The position numbers were made by a program, and so were the translations under genes. From NCBI GenBank assembly GCA_029259775.1, contig JAJDEN010000016.1, positions 1 to 64,000 on the forward strand: 64,000 nucleotides of DNA, given 5' to 3'. Of the stretch, positions 28,480 through 38,154 are shown piece by piece. The DNA is from Planctomycetota bacterium. Lineage in GTDB: Bacteria > Planctomycetota > PLA2 > JAEUHO01. A model generated the notes under the pieces. The model was not told the DNA's origin, did not search any database, and saw only the letters and a program-made list of their open reading frames with translations. Position 1 is the first letter of the stretch, and every line of letters starts with the position of its first letter.

Positions 28480-30657
28480 CTACGCCAGCCCGCTCTCGAA
28501 CGAGAGGATCTCCAGCTCGCGGACGTCGCCATCCACGTCCAGCGTGACCCGGTCGCCCGCGTTGGTGCCCATCAGGGCCTGACCGAGGGGCGTCAGGTAG
28601 TTGATGACGCCATTGGCCACGTCCGTGTCGGGCGGGCCGAAGAGCGTGTAGGTGAGCTCCTCGCCCGAGCCGTCCTTGAGACGGACGCGCGTGCCGACCG
28701 AGACCGCATCCGTGCGGATGATGTCCGGCGTGATCGCCACGGCCCGGGCCAGGTCGCCACCGATCATGTCGGCCTTGGCCTGGAGCAGCGACGCCTTTTC
28801 ACGCGCAGCGTGGTACTCGGCGTTCTCCTTGAGGTCGCCGAACTCACGAGCGCGCGCGATCTCCTTGGCGTTGTCCGGGATCTGCGTGTTGGTGAGGTCG
28901 TCGTGCTCCTCGCGCAGTCGCTCCATGCCGGCGGCGGTCATGTAGACCGTCTGCCCGACGGCCGGCTCTTCGACCTCGTCTTCCTTGGCCCGCAAGGCGT
29001 CGGGATGGCCCTTCAGGATCGTGTCCTGCAGACGCTCCCGCGCGCGGCCCTTCAGACCGCGGTTCTGCCCGAGCATCTTCATGAGGTGGCGAGCGGCCTC
29101 CAGGTCGGCAGCCTCCGCCGCCTCCGTGGCGAGCTTGCAGTTCTTGTCCGTGAGGATGTCGATGAGCTTCGGCACCGCGGCCTTGTCGTCGGCGTCGTTC
29201 ATGCGGCGCGCGCGGTACTCGACGGCGTCGATCACCTTGAGCATGCGCAGGAGCAGCTGCTCGGGCTCGTAGGAGCGGCCTGTCCAGCGGTCGAGCTTGA
29301 GGCCACGGCAGTACCAGGCGTAGAGGCGCGGGTACTGCGCGGGACGCGCGTCGATCTTGTCGAGCAGTCCCTCGAAGTCCTCGCCCCGGCCCAAACCGGA
29401 AAGCGTCTCGCCGGCGACGCGCGCCGCGGCGGGATCGTCGCGCAACGCGAGCTCGAGCAGCTTGCCCGGGCCGTCGTTCTCCAGCAGAACGAGCGCACGC
29501 GCCGCACGACCGCGCGTGGCGTCGTCGGTAATGCCGCTCACGATCGAGACGGGGTCCTGCGTGGAGGCGAGCGCCTCGGTCAGGCTCTCCTTCGGATCGG
29601 TATCGGTGACGGCAGCGTTCACGATGACCCAACCGACGCGGTCCGCCGGGTCGCGGGTGATCTTCAGCTCCTTCGCGGCGGCCTCGACGAGCGTCTGCTT
29701 CGCTTCTTCGTTCGTGCCGACGACCGACAGGAGGTCCGTGAGCGCCTTCTGGCGGCCGGCCGCGGTGGCCTGGCCCTTCAGGGCGCGGTCCACCTGCGAG
29801 GCGAAGTCGGACTGGGCGATGTCGTGGTACGTGATGCGCGGATCACGACCGGGGCCGACATCGATTCTCGGATCCATGAGGGCGTGCTTCTTCGCGACCT
29901 TCCACCACGCGCTCCACGTGGAGGTGGCGACGGCATCGGGCACGAGGGCCTCGCGCACGTTGCGCAGCGGGCAGCGGTTGTTGTAGCGAGCCAGGACCTG
30001 GCGAACCATCTCGAGCGGATCTTCCTTGGCGCGCTTGCGCAAGCCCTTCGGATCGGCGACGGCCTGGACGCGGATGTCGTCATCGCCGAGACGCTCGAGG
30101 AGCTTCGCGGCGGCCTCGACGTCCATCTCGTGCTGCGGACGCTCGCGGAAGTCGATCACGCAGCGAGCGCGGGCCGGGTAGTACTCGACGACCTTGCCGA
30201 CGCCCCAACCGGACTTGTGGAAGACCCACGCGTCCTTCTCGATGCGCAGGAGCGCCTCGAGCGACTTGACATGGCTCTCGAGGTCGGCGTTCGGGCCGCC
30301 GCGGACGCCGCTCTTCTCGAGCAGCACTTCGAGGTCACCGCGATCGGGGTGTGCCTTCTGCGCGGTCTCGAGGACCTCGTTGCGCAGCGTGCCGTCGTCC
30401 GGCGAGTAGCCGGAAATGCGACCGAGCACGGCGAGCAGCGCGTCCCAGCGCTCCTTGCCCTTGAGGTGATCCCCCAGCAGACCGAGCAAGCTGCCGGCGA
30501 GGCGCTTGCCCCCCTGCTGCTTTGCCGCCATGTCGGCTGCCTCGATGAACGGGACAGGGTCCCGCGGATCGGCTTCCAGCAGTTCGAACCAGATGCGCTC
30601 GACGGCATCGGTATCTCGCGCGAGGATTGCGCGTCGCAGGTCGTCCCAACGGGCCAT
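28480..30657 (-). CDS. GreA/GreB-type transcription elongation factor with very large N-terminal extension
   Basis: C-term MTAAGMERLREEHDDLTNTQIPDNAKEIARAREFGDLKENAEYHAAREKASLLQAKADMIGGDLARA...GTRVRLKDG...TPLGQALMGTNAGD; about 570-aa extension. Confidence 0.9.
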   Translation of the reverse strand: MARWDDLRRAILARDTDAVERIWFELLEADPRDPVPFIEAADMAAKQQGGKRLAGSLLGLLGDHLKGKERWDALLAVLGRISGYSPDDGTLRNEVLETAQKAHPDRGDLEVLLEKSGVRGGPNADLESHVKSLEALLRIEKDAWVFHKSGWGVGKVVEYYPARARCVIDFRERPQHEMDVEAAAKLLERLGDDDIRVQAVADPKGLRKRAKEDPLEMVRQVLARYNNRCPLRNVREALVPDAVATSTWSAWWKVAKKHALMDPRIDVGPGRDPRITYHDIAQSDFASQVDRALKGQATAAGRQKALTDLLSVVGTNEEAKQTLVEAAAKELKITRDPADRVGWVIVNAAVTDTDPKESLTEALASTQDPVSIVSGITDDATRGRAARALVLLENDGPGKLLELALRDDPAAARVAGETLSGLGRGEDFEGLLDKIDARPAQYPRLYAWYCRGLKLDRWTGRSYEPEQLLLRMLKVIDAVEYRARRMNDADDKAAVPKLIDILTDKNCKLATEAAEAADLEAARHLMKMLGQNRGLKGRARERLQDTILKGHPDALRAKEDEVEEPAVGQTVYMTAAGMERLREEHDDLTNTQIPDNAKEIARAREFGDLKENAEYHAAREKASLLQAKADMIGGDLARAVAITPDIIRTDAVSVGTRVRLKDGSGEELTYTLFGPPDTDVANGVINYLTPLGQALMGTNAGDRVTLDVDGDVRELEILSFESGLA

Positions 30658-30779
30658 GGGCTCGTCTCCGATTCAGAGGATGGTGAGCAAGACCTTGCGA
30701 GCGCGACACCCGCGGTTCTTGCCGATTTCGTAGAACGAATCCGGCGGTCCCACATTGCGGGACCGCCGGGCTCGTCAGC

Positions 30780-30854
30780 TGGTACGCCCACAGGGATTCG
30801 AACCCCGATCACCGGCTTCGGAGGCCGGTACTCTATCCATTGAGCTATGGGCGC
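30780..30854 (-). tRNA. tRNA-Arg (anticodon CCG)
   Basis: GCGCCCATAGCTCAATGGATAGAGTACCGGCCTCCGAAGCCGGTGATCGGGGTTCGAATCCCTGTGGGCGTACCA; anticodon stem CCGGC/GCCGG, loop CTCCGAA, TPsiC GGTTCGAATCC, encoded CCA. Confidence 0.96.
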
Positions 30855-30911
30855 TGGGGAGCCAAGTCTATGGCGCATTCGCCCAACGCACAGAAGCGGC
30901 GCGACGGCTGG

Positions 30912-31955
30912 TCACCGGTAGTAGCGGCGCCCCGGGCGGGGCGGCTGATCGTCCTTGCCGCCGCTCTGCCCCCCCGCGCCGCGCGCGGGGCCCTTGCCTG
31001 CGGCCGGACCCCGGGCCGGGCCACGCGCAGGCCCTTTGCCGGGGTCACGCCTCGGGCCGCGCTCCGAAGGCCTGCCCTGCCCGCCTCCACGCTGCTCGTG
31101 CCGCCCCTGGGGACGCGGACCGCGCTTCCCATGCTTCTTCGGGCGGGGCGCCTCGGCGTCCCAGACGTTCTTGTTGGCTTCGTAGAGACGCTCGGCCTCG
31201 TGGACGAAGCGCAGGTCCGCCGGTGAGAGCGCGACGCTTTGCCCCGCCGGTAGCTTGCCGAGCTCGAGCGGACCGATGCGGGTGCGCATGAGGCGCCGCA
31301 CCTTGACGTCGACCTTGGCGAAGACGCGCCGGATCTCGCGGTTGCGGCCCTCGAAGAGGGTCATCTCGAGCAGCGTGTCCTCGCCCTTGGGGTCGAAGGC
31401 CAGATGCTTCACCGTCGCGGGCGAGCTCTTGCCTTCGGCCAGCCAGACGCCGCTCTCGAGCTTGGCGAGCTCGCGCCGGCCAATCTTGCCGCGCACGACC
31501 ACGCGGTAGGACTTCTCCACGCGGTAGCGCGGATGGCAGATGATGTTGGCGATGCCGCCGTCGTTGGTCAGGAGGATCAGGCCGCGGCTGTCGGAGTCGA
31601 GCCGACCGACCGTGTAGATGCGCTCCTTGTTGCCCGGAATCAGATCCATCGCACGCGGACGACCCTTCTCGTCCGAGTTGGTGCAGATGTAGCCCGAGGG
31701 CTTGTTGAGCAGGTAGTAGACCTTGCGCTCGGGCGCGACCTTCTCGCCGTCAAAGCGCACGACGTCGTCGCCCGCCACGACCTTCACGCCCATCTTCGTG
31801 ACGACCTTGCCGTTCACGCTGACGCGGCCTTGCTGGATGAAGACCTCACACTCGCGGCGCGAGCCGGCGCCCGTGGAGGCCAGGAACTTGTGCAGGCGCT
31901 CGCCCCCGAGTCCGCCGCCGGTGAACCCCTTGGCTTCTTCATCTTCCGTCGACAT
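30912..31955 (-). CDS. RluB/RsuA-family pseudouridine synthase with G/P/R-rich C-terminal tail
   Basis: RLHKFLASTGAGSRRECEVFIQQGRVSVNGKVV (S4), YTVGRLDSDSRGLILLTNDG, EGRNREIRRVF. Confidence 0.92.
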   Translation of the reverse strand: MSTEDEEAKGFTGGGLGGERLHKFLASTGAGSRRECEVFIQQGRVSVNGKVVTKMGVKVVAGDDVVRFDGEKVAPERKVYYLLNKPSGYICTNSDEKGRPRAMDLIPGNKERIYTVGRLDSDSRGLILLTNDGGIANIICHPRYRVEKSYRVVVRGKIGRRELAKLESGVWLAEGKSSPATVKHLAFDPKGEDTLLEMTLFEGRNREIRRVFAKVDVKVRRLMRTRIGPLELGKLPAGQSVALSPADLRFVHEAERLYEANKNVWDAEAPRPKKHGKRGPRPQGRHEQRGGGQGRPSERGPRRDPGKGPARGPARGPAAGKGPARGAGGQSGGKDDQPPRPGRRYYR

Positions 31956-32057
31956 CAAGAATCCCTTCCATCCCGGTGCCTCACGGCATGGGACACCCCG
32001 GGCCTCACGGCGGGGGACAGTTTCGGGACGCCAGCATAGGCCAGGGGCCATGGATGC

Positions 32058-32960
32058 TCAAAGCGAGGCGGAGGCGATCATCCAACCGTCGGAGCGCAAC
32101 GCGGTCGTCCCGGGCGGGATCAGCACCGTCCGGCCGGCCGGCACCACGAACGGCTCCGCTTCGCCGACGAGCACGCGCCCCGGCCGGGTGAAGAACACGG
32201 CCTGCACGCGCGGGGCCTCGACCTCGCCCGGGGGGTGGACGTCGAGCACGAAACGCGCGGCGGCCAAGCGGCCCGCAGCGTCGGGCTCGGTGCGCGCCGG
32301 GGTGGCCTCGGCCAGCAGCGGGCCGGCTTCGTCCACGTGCAGGTCGCGGGCGGCGCCGGCGTCGTCGCGGCGCCCGTGATCGTCGAGCCGCCACGTCACG
32401 TCGACCGGGTTCTGTACCTCGAAGAGGAGCGCGCCGGCCAGCACGGCGTGCACGGTCCCCGGCGGGATGTGGACGACCGTGGGCGCGCGCGAGCCGGCGG
32501 AGGAGCCCGCGTGGAGCGGCAGCACGTCGAGCTGGTCGAGCCAGCCGCCTTCCGGCGGCAGGCCGTCGTCGGGGCAGCTGAGCGGTTGGCCCGGCGGCGC
32601 GATCGCGACCTCGCCGCCGTCCGCAAGCGCGACCCAGGCCTCCTCCTTGACCTCCTCGCCGTCGCGGCCGTCGGGATGCAGCTGCACCGAGAGGTGCTCG
32701 CGGGCGTCCAGCACCTTCAGCAGCAGGGGGAAGCGCATGCCCAGCACATCGCGCAGCGGCTGCCCGTCGAAGGGTCCCCCGTCGATGAGCGAGCACATCG
32801 AGCTGTCGCCCTCGGCGCCGAGATCGAAGACCTCCCACGACTCGCCGATGCGGCCGGCGGGGAAGTCGGGGCGCCCAAGCTCCGTGGCGAGCCGGCGGCC
32901 ACCCCAGGGCTTCGCCACGTAATGCGGACGAAGGAGCAGCGGGGGCAGGCCCGAGAGCAT
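32058..32960 (-). CDS. Class I mannose-6-phosphate isomerase
   Basis: RPHYVAKPWGGRRL...IGESWEV...FPLLLKVLDAREHLSVQLHPDG...VHIPPGTVHAVLAGALLFEVQNPVDVTWRL. Confidence 0.9.
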   Translation of the reverse strand: MLSGLPPLLLRPHYVAKPWGGRRLATELGRPDFPAGRIGESWEVFDLGAEGDSSMCSLIDGGPFDGQPLRDVLGMRFPLLLKVLDAREHLSVQLHPDGRDGEEVKEEAWVALADGGEVAIAPPGQPLSCPDDGLPPEGGWLDQLDVLPLHAGSSAGSRAPTVVHIPPGTVHAVLAGALLFEVQNPVDVTWRLDDHGRRDDAGAARDLHVDEAGPLLAEATPARTEPDAAGRLAAARFVLDVHPPGEVEAPRVQAVFFTRPGRVLVGEAEPFVVPAGRTVLIPPGTTALRSDGWMIASASL

Positions 32961-33016
32961 GGAGAAGTTGTACCGGGCGAGCCCTCCGCGGGGGGCGAGA
33001 TCGTTCGCGGCGCGGC

Positions 33017-34204
33017 CTACTTCACGCCGCTCAGGCGCGGACGGCGCTTGGGCGGGATGCCGCTGCGCGCGGCCGCGCTGGGCACGGGAATCCGCGCCTT
33101 GGGCTTCGTGGTCGGCAGGGCGGTCGGAGGCATCGCGGCGGGCGGCTGCGCATCGCCAGGGCGCCAGGAGGGTGCAGGGGCCGGGCCGCCATCCCGCGGC
33201 CCTCTCGAGGTCGGGGCCGGCTCTTCGTCGAAGCCCAGCGGGGCGTCGGGCATCGTCGGGATCTTGTCGTTGCGACGCGTGGGCCGGGGCCTCGGTGTGG
33301 ACGCGTCGGGCTGGTCGCCATCGGGATCGCCGAACGGCATCGGGGCGGCGCCCGACGGCGGGAGGCCGAGCGTGCCGCCGCCCGGTCGCGCCGGGCGCGG
33401 ACCGTCGCCGGTCACGTCCGGGTTGAACGGCTCGGGCATGTCGCCGCCCATGTCGGGCGGCTGCGGGACGTCTTGCGTCGGGTCGGGCTTGGGCAACTCG
33501 GGCAGGCCGACGCTTTCGCCGTTCTCGTACTGGCTCGCTTCCTTCCGGAAGCCGAGCTTGCGCAACGTGTCGCCGAGCAGCTTGCGCACCATCATGTCGT
33601 AGGCGGGCGGCAGGTCCGGCCGCAGGGCGTCCTTGAAGGAGCGCGCGGCCATCTGGTAGCCCTGCGTCGTGCCGGCGCGCGCGTACGCATTGCCGTCGAG
33701 GATGCTCGTCACGACCTTCTTGCCGAGACGATGGCCCGTCGCGCGGTAGGAGAACACCTCGATGGCGGGGCGTTGGCTGACGATCTCGCGCACCTTGCCG
33801 GTCACCTCGATGCGCGTGAACGCCGGCAAGCGCAGCAACTGCGTGCGCTGTGCGTGCGTGCGGCGCAGGTAGAGGAACGGCAGGTCGTTCTTGAAGCCCT
33901 TCTCCGACCAGACCACCGCGCCGTCGGGCCAGGCCGAGAAGTTGACGTGGCGCTGCTCGGAGAACGGCGTGTTCGTCGGGTAGTACTTGAACTCCCCGTC
34001 GGCCGTGTGGAAGACGGCGAAGAACGTGATCATGCGATCGCGGTAGGCGCGCGGGCCGCGCATCACGTCGGCGAGGCTGACGGCTTCGCCTTCGTCGAGT
34101 CCGCCCCACCAGCCGTCGCCGGCGTGTGCAGGGGCGGCGCTGATGAAGAGGAGCGCGAGCACCAGCAGCACGAGCACGGACAGGATCGAAGCGGGGCGCG
34201 CCAT
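33017..34204 (-). CDS. Secreted protein of unknown function with Pro/Asp-rich C-terminus
   Basis: Signal MARPASILSVLVLLVLALLFISAAPAHA; globular N-terminal half, low-complexity C-terminal half. Confidence 0.7.
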   Translation of the reverse strand: MARPASILSVLVLLVLALLFISAAPAHAGDGWWGGLDEGEAVSLADVMRGPRAYRDRMITFFAVFHTADGEFKYYPTNTPFSEQRHVNFSAWPDGAVVWSEKGFKNDLPFLYLRRTHAQRTQLLRLPAFTRIEVTGKVREIVSQRPAIEVFSYRATGHRLGKKVVTSILDGNAYARAGTTQGYQMAARSFKDALRPDLPPAYDMMVRKLLGDTLRKLGFRKEASQYENGESVGLPELPKPDPTQDVPQPPDMGGDMPEPFNPDVTGDGPRPARPGGGTLGLPPSGAAPMPFGDPDGDQPDASTPRPRPTRRNDKIPTMPDAPLGFDEEPAPTSRGPRDGGPAPAPSWRPGDAQPPAAMPPTALPTTKPKARIPVPSAAARSGIPPKRRPRLSGVK

Positions 34205-34322
34205 GCGTCCTCCCTCAGGGACCATTACACGTCACCCACGAGCGACTGCAACGTCGCGGTTGGGGGAACATGAAGGCCGGGTCGCTCGCTACGGCCCGAG
34301 CTTCAGCTCGCGACAGCCCGAG

Positions 34323-34613
34323 CTACTCCCCGAGCAGGCGCTCGATGCCACCGAGGACGTCCGCCTCGGTCGGGTAGGTGCCGTTGCGCAGGGCCTCGCG
34401 CAGGGCGCGCAGGCGATCCGGTCCGATGGGACCCAGCGGATCGGCCGGTCCGTGCAGTTGGGGTCCCTGCATCTGGGGTCCCTGCATCTGGGGTCCATGC
34501 ACCTTGCCTTCGCACGAGTCCGCCGCAGCGGGCTTCTGGCTGGGGCCAGCCGGCGCAGCGTGGGCCGGGGCCCTGCGAGTCATGCCGGGGCGGGTCTTGG
34601 AGGTGGGCAACAC
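34323..34613 (-). CDS. Putative FlgM-like anti-sigma-28 factor
   Basis: C-term DRLRALREALRNGTYPTEADVLGGIERLLGE resembles the FlgM C-terminus; weak family signal. Confidence 0.45.
   Translation of the reverse strand: MLPTSKTRPGMTRRAPAHAAPAGPSQKPAAADSCEGKVHGPQMQGPQMQGPQLHGPADPLGPIGPDRLRALREALRNGTYPTEADVLGGIERLLGE
34458..34502. repeat. 15-bp tandem repeat x3, in frame
   Basis: ttggggtccctgcat / ctggggtccctgcat / ctggggtccatgcac; encodes GPQMQ-GPQMQ-like. Confidence 0.92.
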
Positions 34614-34620
34614 GCGTACG

Positions 34621-34668
34621 TCCTGGGGGGTCAGGGCTCTGGGGGCTCAGTGTTCTGGGGGCTCAGTG
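34621..34668. repeat. 16-bp tandem repeat x3 (imperfect), intergenic
   Basis: tcctggggggtcaggg / ctctgggggctcagtg / ttctgggggctcagtg. Confidence 0.85.
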
Positions 34669-34760
34669 TTTCGTAGCGACGGCAGGCTCGCCCGAAAGCG
34701 AGTCGCGCCATCCTCACAATCGGCCGCTCCGCAGCCCGCCTTGACAGAACAGACCCCGAA

Positions 34761-35300
34761 TCAGGCGGGGTCGGCGGGCGTCAGCAGGGCATAGGCCGCC
34801 GAGGCCACGGGGGTCACCCGGAGCACCTCCCAGCGGTCATCCTCCGGGAGGTCCATTTGTTCCGGAATCTTGAGGATGAGCAGGCCTTCGTGGGCGGTGG
34901 CCTCGATGGCGCGGCCGATCAGCGGCCCGACCTCGGGCCCCTCCCAGAGCACGAACGGCGGGTCGAGAAACACGATATCGAACGGCCCCTCGGGGACCTT
35001 CCGGCGGACGTCGCCGCGCCGAACGCGGGCCTCCGAGGCCACCTCGGCGACCTCGATCCAGCGGGCCAGGGCTTTCACCGCGCGGGGATCGATCTCGACC
35101 ATCACCAGCTCGGCCGCCCCCCGGCTGAGCGCCTCGAGGCCGAAGCCGCCGATGCCCGCACAGAGGTCCAGCACCCGGGCGCCCTCGAGAAAGGGCTCGA
35201 GCACGCTGAACAGCGACTCCTTCAGCCGCCCCCCCACCGGCCGCGCATCGTGGACGGCCGGCAGGCGGCGGCCCCTGAATCGGCCTGCACTGATGCGCAT
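34761..35300 (-). CDS. rsmD: 16S rRNA (guanine966-N2)-methyltransferase RsmD
   Basis: MRISAGRFRGRRL...RPVGGRLKESLFSVL...VLDLCAGIGGFGLEALSRGA...DIVFLDPPF. Confidence 0.92.
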   Translation of the reverse strand: MRISAGRFRGRRLPAVHDARPVGGRLKESLFSVLEPFLEGARVLDLCAGIGGFGLEALSRGAAELVMVEIDPRAVKALARWIEVAEVASEARVRRGDVRRKVPEGPFDIVFLDPPFVLWEGPEVGPLIGRAIEATAHEGLLILKIPEQMDLPEDDRWEVLRVTPVASAAYALLTPADPA

Positions 35301-35366
35301 GGAGGCTCCTGAAAAAGCACGGGCTCCCCGGCTGACATCGCCGGGGAGGATCCCTATCTTCGCAGC

Positions 35367-36110
35367 ATGATCCGTCTAGGTGTGAACATCGACCACGTGG
35401 CCACCGTGCGCAATGCGCGCGGCGAGGCCTTTCCGGAACCCCTCGCGGCCGCGCACGCCGCCATCCTGGGCGGTGCCGACCAGATCACCGTGCACTTGCG
35501 CGAGGACCGCCGCCACATCCGTGATGCGGACGTCGAGCTGATCGCGAGCGGGCTGGCCATCGACCTCAACCTCGAGATGGCGTGCACCGAGGAGATGGTC
35601 GCCAAGGCCACGGCGATCAAGCCGCAGCACGTGTGCCTCGTGCCCGAGCGGCGCGAGGAGATCACCACCGAGGGTGGCCTCGACGTGGCGGGCAACCGCG
35701 ACGCCGTCGCCAGCACGATCCAAGGGGTGAAGGCGGCCGGCTGCTCCGTGTCGCTCTTCATCGACCCCGACGAGGCAGCGGTGCTGGCGGCGAACGACGT
35801 CGGCGCGGACGCGATCGAGATCCACACCGGACGCTATGCGAGTGCCAAGAGCCCGGCGGCGATCGTGCGCGAGTTCCTGGCGATCCGTCAGGCCGCGACG
35901 ACGGCGAAGCAGTTGGGCATCCGCGTGCACGCCGGCCACGGCCTCGACTACCGCAACGTCTGGCGCGTCGCCGCGCTGCCCGAGATCGAGGAGCTGAACA
36001 TCGGCTTCGCCATCATCTCGCGCGCGCTGTTCACGGGCCTTTCTGCGGCCGTCCGCCAGATGCGCGATGAGATGTTGCGCGCACGTGAGATGGCAGGCCA
36101 AGATCTGTAG
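35367..36110 (+). CDS. pdxJ: Pyridoxine 5'-phosphate synthase PdxJ
   Basis: MIRLGVNIDHVATVRNARG...GADQITVHLREDRRHI...IEIHTGRYA...VHAGHGLDYRNV...ELNIGFAIISRALFTGL. Confidence 0.95.
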   Translation: MIRLGVNIDHVATVRNARGEAFPEPLAAAHAAILGGADQITVHLREDRRHIRDADVELIASGLAIDLNLEMACTEEMVAKATAIKPQHVCLVPERREEITTEGGLDVAGNRDAVASTIQGVKAAGCSVSLFIDPDEAAVLAANDVGADAIEIHTGRYASAKSPAAIVREFLAIRQAATTAKQLGIRVHAGHGLDYRNVWRVAALPEIEELNIGFAIISRALFTGLSAAVRQMRDEMLRAREMAGQDL

Positions 36111-36980
36111 ATGAGCGACGCGCGAATCACCGGCTGCGGCACCGCCCTCGTCACCCCCTTCGCGGATGGCGCGGTGGATGTGCCTGCGCTGGCGGCACTG
36201 GTCGAGGCGCAGATCACGGGCGGCGTCGACTTCCTCGTGCCGTGCGGCACGACGGGCGAGTCACCGACGCTGACCGATGACGAGCGCCGGGTCGTCATCG
36301 AGACCGTCGTCCAGACAGCGGCCGGTCGCGTTCCGGTCGTGGCCGGCACGGGCACGAACGACACGCCCCACAGCATCGCGATGACCAAGCTGGCAAGGGC
36401 CGCGGGCGCCGACGCCTGCCTCGCGGTCGCGCCCTACTACAACAAGCCGGGCCAGGAGGGCCTCTACCGCCACTTCCGCGCCATGATCGACGATGGCGGC
36501 CTGCCGGCGATGCTCTACCACATTCGCGCACGCACGGGCATCGACATCGATCCCGAGACGGTCGCGCGCACGGCCGCGGCGGGCGGCGTGATCGGTCTCA
36601 AGGAGACCGAGTCGGTCGACCGGGTGACGCGCATCCGCGAGCTCACCGACGTGCCGATCTTCAGCGGCGACGACGGCCTGACGTGGCCGATGATGGCGCT
36701 GGGTGCGGTCGGCGTGGTGAGTGTGGCGAGCAACGTGCTGCCGTCGGACGTCACCGCCCTGGTGCGCGCGGCGCAGGCAGGCGACGTGGCCTCCGCCCTG
36801 GCGAAGCATGAACGCTTGGCGCCGCTGTTCACGGCGATCTTCCTCGAGCCCAACCCGCAGCCGATCAAGGCTGCGATGTTGATGCGGGGCCTGCTACCGA
36901 ACGACGGCGTCCGCCTGCCGATGGTGCGCTGCGGCGACGAGGTCCGCGCGAAGCTCGAAGCGATCCTCGCCGCGCTCTAG
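36111..36980 (+). CDS. dapA: 4-hydroxy-tetrahydrodipicolinate synthase DapA
   Basis: GCGTALVTPFADGAVD...VPCGTTGESPTL...PYYNKPGQEGLYRHF...IGLKE; ATG abuts the pdxJ stop. Confidence 0.94.
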   Translation: MSDARITGCGTALVTPFADGAVDVPALAALVEAQITGGVDFLVPCGTTGESPTLTDDERRVVIETVVQTAAGRVPVVAGTGTNDTPHSIAMTKLARAAGADACLAVAPYYNKPGQEGLYRHFRAMIDDGGLPAMLYHIRARTGIDIDPETVARTAAAGGVIGLKETESVDRVTRIRELTDVPIFSGDDGLTWPMMALGAVGVVSVASNVLPSDVTALVRAAQAGDVASALAKHERLAPLFTAIFLEPNPQPIKAAMLMRGLLPNDGVRLPMVRCGDEVRAKLEAILAAL

Positions 36981-37951
36981 GGAGCCGCCGACGGCTCCAA
37001 CGCAGCAGCGCCCACGCCGAGCTCCTCGGCCTCGTCGAGGAACAGCTCCGCGGCATCGACATCATCGAAACCGAACTGTTGCGGATCGCCGTTGCGGATC
37101 GCATCGACGTGTTCCTTCGCACGCTCCGGCGCCAGACCGAGGCGCTTCATGAGGAGCTTGATGACGGCCACAGGCGAGGTGTCGGCGCCGAGTGTCTGAA
37201 GGGCGACGAGGTGTTCAGGATCGGGCGCCTCGGCGGCAGCGGGACGCCACGTGGCGCGGGCCTTGTCCAAGCGCTTCGTGGCGGCCGGTCCGCCACCGGG
37301 CAAGGCGTCGTCGAGCCACCAGTCGGTCCCTTTGCAGCGCTCGCTCTTGAGGAACACGGCGAGGGCACAGCCCGCGCCGAAGCCGCCAAAGTGCGCGGCG
37401 TAGCCGACGTTGTCCCAAGGCGACGCCATCCAGGCGTAGAGGATCTGCCAAAAGATCCACATCCCGACGAGCCAGAGTGCTGCCAGCTGGAAGCGCTTGA
37501 AGACGACGTAGACGTAGACCCACAGGACGAAGATCACGCGCACCTTCGCGAACGGCGCACCCACGAGCACAAAGCCCATGAGGCCGGCGATGGCACCTGA
37601 CGCGCCCAGCGCTCTGCCGTCGTTGAGCGCGCCCCACAGCCCCCCGGCAATCAGGCCGAAGAGGAGGTAGGCCCCCAGGTACCGCCAACTACCGAGGCGC
37701 TCCTCGACGTACTTCCCGTACACGGCGAGGAACAACATGTTGCCGAGCAGATGCCAGAAACTGCCGTGCAGGAACATGGAGGTGATCGGCTGCCAGATCT
37801 GGAAGTCCAGCGTGTTGAACATCAGGTGGTCGAGGCCGTGCTCGATGTCACGGAACGTGAGCAGGAACGCGACGATGTTCACGCCGAGAAGCGTATTGGT
37901 CACGTAGGGCGTCCGCTCGTACGGATGCTCGATGCGGGTCGGCAAGAACAC
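36977..37951 (-). CDS. Rhomboid-family intramembrane serine protease
   Basis: ITSMFLHGSFWHLLGNMLFLAVYGKYVE...GALGASGAIAGLMGFVLVG...VGYAAHFGGFGAG. Confidence 0.92.
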   Translation of the reverse strand: MFLPTRIEHPYERTPYVTNTLLGVNIVAFLLTFRDIEHGLDHLMFNTLDFQIWQPITSMFLHGSFWHLLGNMLFLAVYGKYVEERLGSWRYLGAYLLFGLIAGGLWGALNDGRALGASGAIAGLMGFVLVGAPFAKVRVIFVLWVYVYVVFKRFQLAALWLVGMWIFWQILYAWMASPWDNVGYAAHFGGFGAGCALAVFLKSERCKGTDWWLDDALPGGGPAATKRLDKARATWRPAAAEAPDPEHLVALQTLGADTSPVAVIKLLMKRLGLAPERAKEHVDAIRNGDPQQFGFDDVDAAELFLDEAEELGVGAAALEPSAAP

Positions 37952-38074
37952 GTCCCCATCCTAGGGGCAGCGACATCCTGCCGTTTCGACAGGCCGCGTT
38001 GGCACGTTCCTGCCGCAGGCCCTTCGCCCGCTGCGGCGCAACGGCTACGAACAGGCGTTTCCCGGGCCTCCGCT

Positions 38075-38090
38075 TTGGCACCCCGGTTGC
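38075..38090 (+). promoter_or_regulatory. Sigma-54 (-24/-12) promoter upstream of hsp20-clpB
   Basis: TTGGCAC-CCCGG-TTGC, consensus TGGCAC-N5-TTGC; about 65 bp upstream of the hsp20 ATG. Confidence 0.7.
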
Positions 38091-38154
38091 GATAGCACGA
38101 CCACAGCAACCCGACGGCGCGCCCTGGGTGCGCGTCGAGCCAAGGAGATTCATC

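Noticed and set aside
28810-30843. 677-aa plus-strand ORF
   Set aside because: Antisense to the GreA fusion and includes the tRNA-Arg locus; not coding.
38011-38030. Second sigma-54-like site (TTGGCACGTTCCTGCC)
   Set aside because: GG-to-GC spacing is one base short of consensus; the site at 38075-38090 is exact and better placed.
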